This document shows, in pieces, positions 60,504 through 64,000 of a DNA stretch of 64,000 nucleotides (position 1 is the first letter of the stretch; every line of letters starts with the position of its first letter). The position numbers were made by a program, and so were the translations under genes. The stretch is from Pseudacidovorax sp. NFM-22. GTDB taxonomy: Bacteria > Pseudomonadota > Gammaproteobacteria > Burkholderiales > Burkholderiaceae_C. The notes below the pieces were generated by a model, which was not told the DNA's origin, did not search any database, and saw only the letters and a program-made list of their open reading frames with translations. The stretch is taken from the NCBI RefSeq assembly GCF_021401245.1, contig NZ_JACBFY010000006.1, positions 1 to 64,000 of the forward strand, written 5' to 3'.

Positions 60504-60549
60504 TCTGGGGTTGACTGGCCCACATTGCCCCACGCCCCCACGCCCCCAC

Positions 60550-60626
60550 GACTCCACGACTCCACGACTCCATGACTCCATGACTCCATGACTCCATGAC
60601 TCCATGACTCCATGACTCCATGACTC
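60550..60626. repeat. 8-bp tandem array GACTCCAT
   Basis: Nine full copies and a partial tenth run head to tail. The first two read GACTCCAC and the rest GACTCCAT. Two longer units CGCCCCCAC precede it. The unit length is not a multiple of three and no gene spans it, so it is a non-coding variable-number repeat. Confidence 0.92.
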
Positions 60627-60839
60627 AAGGGCTCACGGCCCAACCTTAAAAGGGGAGGGCTCGAGCGCAGCGTCGAGGCGGAGGATGCCGGTGTGCGTGC
60701 GGAGGTGCCATTCGCGGCGCCGTGCAGTGCGGAAGGCGCGTCGGTGGAGAGCGAGCACCCGCGCTGTGCAACAAGTCGGTCAGCGCGAGCGTGCACCGGG
60801 AGCACGCATGCCGGCGTCCTCTGCCGGGTCACCGTGACG

Positions 60840-60947
60840 GCGACCCATGCGACCCGTGCGACCCATGCGACCCATGCGACTCATGCGACCCATGCGGCCC
60901 ATGCGACCCATGCGACCCATGCGACCCGAACGACCCATGCGACCCAA
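60840..60947. repeat. 9-bp tandem array GCGACCCAT
   Basis: Twelve head-to-tail copies, most exact, with single-base variants such as GCGACCCGT, GCGACTCAT and GCGGCCCAT. The mirror position at the left arm holds only about two copies, inverted, so one side of the big inverted repeat has expanded. It lies just downstream of the acs stop. Confidence 0.92.
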
Positions 60948-61018
60948 GACCCAACCGACGCAATCGCCCAGGCATGCGGCACCGGGCGACGCCCGCCGAA
61001 GCCCAGGACCCCGCGTCC

Positions 61019-62986
61019 TCAGTTCGTCTGCGCCAACTGCTCCAGGATCGCCGGGTTCTCCAGCGTCGACGTGTCCTGCGTGATCGCCTCGCCCTTGGCG
61101 ATGCTGCGCAGCAGGCGCCGCATGATCTTGCCGCTGCGCGTCTTCGGCAGGTTGTCGCCAAAGCGGATGTCCTTGGGCTTGGCGATCGGCCCGATCTCCT
61201 TGGCCACCCAGTTGCGCAACTCGTTGGCCAGGGCCTTCGCCTCCTCGCCCGTCGGGCGCGGCCGCTTGAGCACCACGAAGGCGCAGATCGCCTCGCCCGT
61301 CGTGTCGTCCGGGCGGCCCACCACTGCGGCCTCGGCCACCAGGTCGGTCTTGGCCACCAGCGCCGACTCGATCTCCATCGTGCCCATGCGGTGGCCCGAC
61401 ACGTTCAGCACGTCGTCGATGCGGCCGGTGATGGTGAAGTAGCCCGTCTTCGCGTCGCGGATCGCTCCGTCGCCCGCCAGGTAGTAGCGGCCCTGGAATT
61501 CTTCCGGGAAGTAGCCCTTGCGGAAGCGCTCCGGGTTGCCCCAGATCGTGCGGATCATCGACGGCCAGGGTCGCTTCACCACCAGGATGCCGCCCTGGCC
61601 CCAGGGCAGCTCGTTGCCCGTCTCGTCCACCACCGCGGCCGCGATGCCCGGGAAGGGCAGGGTGCAGGAGCCCGGCACCAGGCCCGTCGCGCCGGGCAGC
61701 GGCGTGATCATGTGGCCGCCCGTCTCGGTCTGCCAGAAGGTATCGACGATGGGGCAGCGCCCGCCGCCCACATGCTGGTGGTACCAGGTCCAGGCCGCGG
61801 GGTTGATCGGCTCGCCCACCGAGCCCAGGATGCGCAGGCTCGACAGGTCGTAGCGGGCCGGATGCACCGCCTCGTTGGCCTCGGCCGCCTTGATGAGCGA
61901 GCGGATGGCCGTCGGCGCCGTGTAGAAGATCGTCGCGCGGTGCGCCTCGATCATCTGCCAGAAGCGGCCGGCATCGGGGTACGTGGGCACGCCCTCGAAC
62001 ACGATCTGCGTCGCGCCCAGCATCAGCGGCCCGTAGGCGATGTAGGTGTGGCCGGTCACCCAGCCGATGTCGGCGGTGCACCAGAAGATGTCGCTGGCCT
62101 TCATGTCGAAGGTCCAGTGGCAGGTCAGGGCCGCATGCAGCAGGTAGCCGCCGGTGGCGTGCTGCACCCCCTTGGGCGTGCCGGTGGAGCCCGAGGTGTA
62201 GAGCAGGAAGAGCGGATGCTCCGCCTCCACCCATTCGGGCTCGCAATGCTCGCTCTGGCCCTCGACCAGCTCGTCCAGCCACAGGTCGCGCGGCGCCTGG
62301 AAGGGTACGGCCGCGCCGGTGCGCCGCGCCACCAGCACATGGCGCACGCTGGCGCAGCCGCCCTGGGCCAGGGCCTCGTCCACGATGGCCTTGAGCGGCA
62401 GCTGCTTGCCGCCGCGCACCTGCTGGTCGGCCGTGATGACCAGGCAGGCGCCGGTGTCGGCGATGCGGTCGCGCAGGGCGTGGGCGGAGAAGCCGCCGAA
62501 CACCACCGAGTGGATGGCGCCGATGCGCGCACAGGCCTGCATGGCCGCCACGCCGTCGATGGACATGGCCATGTAGATGACGACGCGGTCGCCCTTCTTC
62601 ACGCCCAGGGCGCGCAGCGCGTTGGCGATGCGGTTGACCCGCACCAGCAGCTGGCGGTAGCTGACGTGCGTGACGGCGCCGTCGTCGGCCTCGAAGATCA
62701 GCGCCGTCTTGGCGCCCAGGCCGCGCTCGATGTTGCGCTCCAGGCAGTTCCAGCTGGCGTTGAGGGTGCCGTCGTTGAACCACTCGAAGAAGGGCGCGCG
62801 GCTGTCGTCCAGCACGCGGGTGAAGGGCGTCTTCCAGCCCACGTACTCGCGGGCCAGGCGGCCCCAGTACCCCTCGGGATCGGCCTCGGCCTCGGCGACC
62901 AGGCGGTCGTAGGCGGCGCGGCCGGAGACATGGGCCTTCGCGGCCAGGGCGGTGGGCGGGGGATAGAGGGCGGCGGTGTCGCTCAT
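61019..62986 (-). CDS. acs: Acetyl-CoA synthetase
   Basis: This 655-aa AMP-forming enzyme activates acetate. The phosphate-binding loop is [15 protein letters not shown], and [60 protein letters not shown] and the catalytic, acetylation-regulated Lys in [15 protein letters not shown] (about residue 611) are all present. Length matches the Acs family. It lies 27 bp after the next acyl-CoA ligase gene on the same strand and probably shares its transcript. Confidence 0.96.
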   Translation of the reverse strand: MSDTAALYPPPTALAAKAHVSGRAAYDRLVAEAEADPEGYWGRLAREYVGWKTPFTRVLDDSRAPFFEWFNDGTLNASWNCLERNIERGLGAKTALIFEADDGAVTHVSYRQLLVRVNRIANALRALGVKKGDRVVIYMAMSIDGVAAMQACARIGAIHSVVFGGFSAHALRDRIADTGACLVITADQQVRGGKQLPLKAIVDEALAQGGCASVRHVLVARRTGAAVPFQAPRDLWLDELVEGQSEHCEPEWVEAEHPLFLLYTSGSTGTPKGVQHATGGYLLHAALTCHWTFDMKASDIFWCTADIGWVTGHTYIAYGPLMLGATQIVFEGVPTYPDAGRFWQMIEAHRATIFYTAPTAIRSLIKAAEANEAVHPARYDLSSLRILGSVGEPINPAAWTWYHQHVGGGRCPIVDTFWQTETGGHMITPLPGATGLVPGSCTLPFPGIAAAVVDETGNELPWGQGGILVVKRPWPSMIRTIWGNPERFRKGYFPEEFQGRYYLAGDGAIRDAKTGYFTITGRIDDVLNVSGHRMGTMEIESALVAKTDLVAEAAVVGRPDDTTGEAICAFVVLKRPRPTGEEAKALANELRNWVAKEIGPIAKPKDIRFGDNLPKTRSGKIMRRLLRSIAKGEAITQDTSTLENPAILEQLAQTN

Positions 62987-63012
62987 GGTCGTCTCCGTCA
63001 AGGGAAAAAGGG

Positions 63013-64000
63013 TCACTCGATGGCGCGGGCGGAATGCACCCGCTCGCGCAGCACGAACTTCTGGGTCTTGCCGGTGGAGGTCTTGGGCAGCTCGCCGAAG
63101 ACGATCCGCTTGGGCATCTTGAAGCGGGCCAGCAGCGGCCGGCAGAAGTCCAGCAGCGTGGCCTCGTCCACCGCCATGCCGGGCTTGAGCTCGACGAAGG
63201 CGCAGGGCACCTCGCCCCACTTGGCATCGGGCATGGCCACCACGGCGGCGGTCAGCACGGCGGGGTGGTGGTGCAGCGCGTCCTCCACCTCGATGGACGA
63301 GATGTTCTCGCCGCCCGAGATGATCACGTCCTTGCTGCGGTCGGTGATCTTCACGTAGCCGTCGGGATGCAGCACGCCCAGGTCGCCGGTGTGGAACCAG
63401 CCGCCGGCAAAGGCCTCCTCGGTGGCGCGCGGGTTCTTGAGGTAGCCCTTCATCACCGCATTGCCGCGGAAGAAGATCTCGCCCACCGTCTCGCCATCGG
63501 CTGGCACGGGCTGCAGCGTGGCGGGGTCGAGCACCGTCACCGCCTCCTGCAGCGGATAGGGCACGCCCTGGCGGCCGTTGAGCCGTGCGCGCTCGACCGG
63601 CGGCAGCTGGGCCCACTCCGGCTTCTGCGCACACACGGCCGAGGGGCCGTACACCTCGGTCAGGCCATAGACATGGGTGATGGCGATGCCGGCGGCCTCG
63701 CAGCCCTCGATCACGGCGGCCGGCGGCGCCGCGCCGGCCACCAGGCCCTGCACCGGGTGGTCGATGCCCGCGCGCAGCGCGGCGGGCGCGGCGATCAGCA
63801 GGCTGTAGACGATGGGCGCGCCGCACAGGTGCGTGATGCGGTGCTCGCGGATCAGGCCATAGATCACCGCCGGATCGACGCGCCGCAGGCACACGCTGGT
63901 GCAGGCCATCAGCGCCGTGGTCCACGGAAAGCACCAGCCGTTGCAGTGGAACATCGGCAGCGTCCACAGGTAGACCGCGCCCGGGGGCAGGTTCCAGGCC
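63013..64000 (-). CDS. AMP-forming acyl-CoA synthetase, N-terminal part beyond the window
   Basis: The visible 328 residues are the C-terminal part of an acyl-CoA ligase; the frame stays open to the window edge. [55 protein letters not shown] and the catalytic Lys in [12 protein letters not shown] are present. This type covers medium-chain, methylthiopropanoate (DmdB-like) and related acids; the substrate cannot be decided. It lies just upstream of acs. Confidence 0.92.
   Translation of the reverse strand, partial: AWNLPPGAVYLWTLPMFHCNGWCFPWTTALMACTSVCLRRVDPAVIYGLIREHRITHLCGAPIVYSLLIAAPAALRAGIDHPVQGLVAGAAPPAAVIEGCEAAGIAITHVYGLTEVYGPSAVCAQKPEWAQLPPVERARLNGRQGVPYPLQEAVTVLDPATLQPVPADGETVGEIFFRGNAVMKGYLKNPRATEEAFAGGWFHTGDLGVLHPDGYVKITDRSKDVIISGGENISSIEVEDALHHHPAVLTAAVVAMPDAKWGEVPCAFVELKPGMAVDEATLLDFCRPLLARFKMPKRIVFGELPKTSTGKTQKFVLRERVHSARAIE

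Larger units (their letters stand above)
60158..60859. repeat. Nested inverted repeat: two 199-bp arms, about 304-bp centre
   Basis: The 992-bp gap between the LysR gene and acs carries no convincing gene. Its left arm (60158-60356) and right arm (60661-60859) are reverse complements at roughly nine of ten positions by eye; both contain for example GCACTGCACGGCGCCGCGAA and GGCAGAGGACGCCGGCATGC. The centre holds a second inverted repeat and an 8-bp tandem array. The outer edge of the right arm runs into a 9-bp tandem array. There is no transposase. Confidence 0.85.

Noticed and set aside
60243-60832. Short open frames of about 110 codons on both strands in the 60-kb gap
   Set aside because: They are translations of the inverted and tandem repeats (for example a repeated HGVMESWS) and have no ribosome sites or family match.
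60158-60859. Insertion sequence or integron cassette
   Set aside because: There is no transposase or integrase frame and no clear target duplication, so only a repeat is reported.
60550-60947. Short regular repeats that might suggest a CRISPR array
   Set aside because: Units are 8 and 9 bp, head to tail without spacers, and no cas gene is present.

Overview
The window is a very GC-rich, densely packed stretch of bacterial chromosome. Gene content and order point to a betaproteobacterium of the order Burkholderiales, most likely Comamonadaceae. The supporting signs are a YqgE-RuvX-PyrR-PyrB-inactive dihydroorotase run, two Bug-type (tripartite tricarboxylate transport) binding proteins, an N-terminal UraD fused to allantoate amidohydrolase, a TamA/TamB pair, a diheme cytochrome c4, and protocatechuate 4,5-dioxygenase subunits. 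The family assignment is inferred from reading proteins by eye; no search was run. I see no phage, plasmid, insertion sequence or CRISPR array.

Layout. 1-2.15 kb: the 3' part of a large repetitive surface or secreted protein. 2.3-7.45 kb: purine (urate/allantoin) breakdown genes, namely an M20 hydrolase, UraD-AllC fusion, PuuE allantoinase and GntR regulator, divergent from UraH, with a near-perfect 24-bp palindrome between them. 7.6-10.6 kb: a lipoprotein, an XdhC homologue and a photolyase. 10.6-15.2 kb: a tightly overlapping run yqgE-ruvX-pyrR-pyrB-pyrC' followed by plsC, then tRNA-Arg(CCT). 15.4-20 kb: a Crp/Fnr regulator divergent from a catabolic operon (class V PLP enzyme, small protein, Bug receptor, Rid protein, cyclase). 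20-27 kb: an RlmN-like radical SAM enzyme, then an electron-transfer operon (Mo-bisMGD oxidoreductase, 7Fe ferredoxin, FprA-like reductase, MoaA) facing an AraC regulator.

26.9-38.3 kb: a cell-envelope region with a UDP-sugar epimerase, two PAP2 phosphatases, an LPG-synthase-type membrane protein, a polyprenyl-phosphate GT2, an ArnT-like GT, a prolyl-4-hydroxylase-like dioxygenase, UDP-glucose dehydrogenase, a GT4 and LplT. Together these could make UDP-galacturonate, load it on a lipid carrier and attach it to lipid A or LPS. 38.3-39.6 kb: a GNAT and a DUF2878 protein. 39.6-47.5 kb: a LysR regulator divergent from an eight-step catabolic operon of unknown substrate (Bug receptor, two alpha/beta hydrolases, FAD oxidoreductase, TIM-barrel isomerase, shikimate-dehydrogenase-like protein, SMP-30 lactonase). 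47.6-53.6 kb: tamA-tamB.

53.7-56.9 kb: a moxR-GNAT-antitoxin-toxin-VWA run in which a ParE-type toxin-antitoxin pair sits between a MoxR ATPase and its VWA partner. 57-57.8 kb: cytochrome c4 and its terminator. 57.8-60 kb: ligB-ligA divergent from a LysR regulator. 60.0-61.0 kb: a gene-free stretch dominated by a nested inverted repeat (two 199-bp arms) with two short tandem arrays. 61-64 kb: acetyl-CoA synthetase and the 3' part of a second acyl-CoA ligase.

The most promising undescribed systems are the envelope-sugar cluster, the 40.6-47.5 kb catabolic operon, the Mo enzyme with its own ferredoxin, reductase and MoaA, and the nested inverted repeat at 60 kb.
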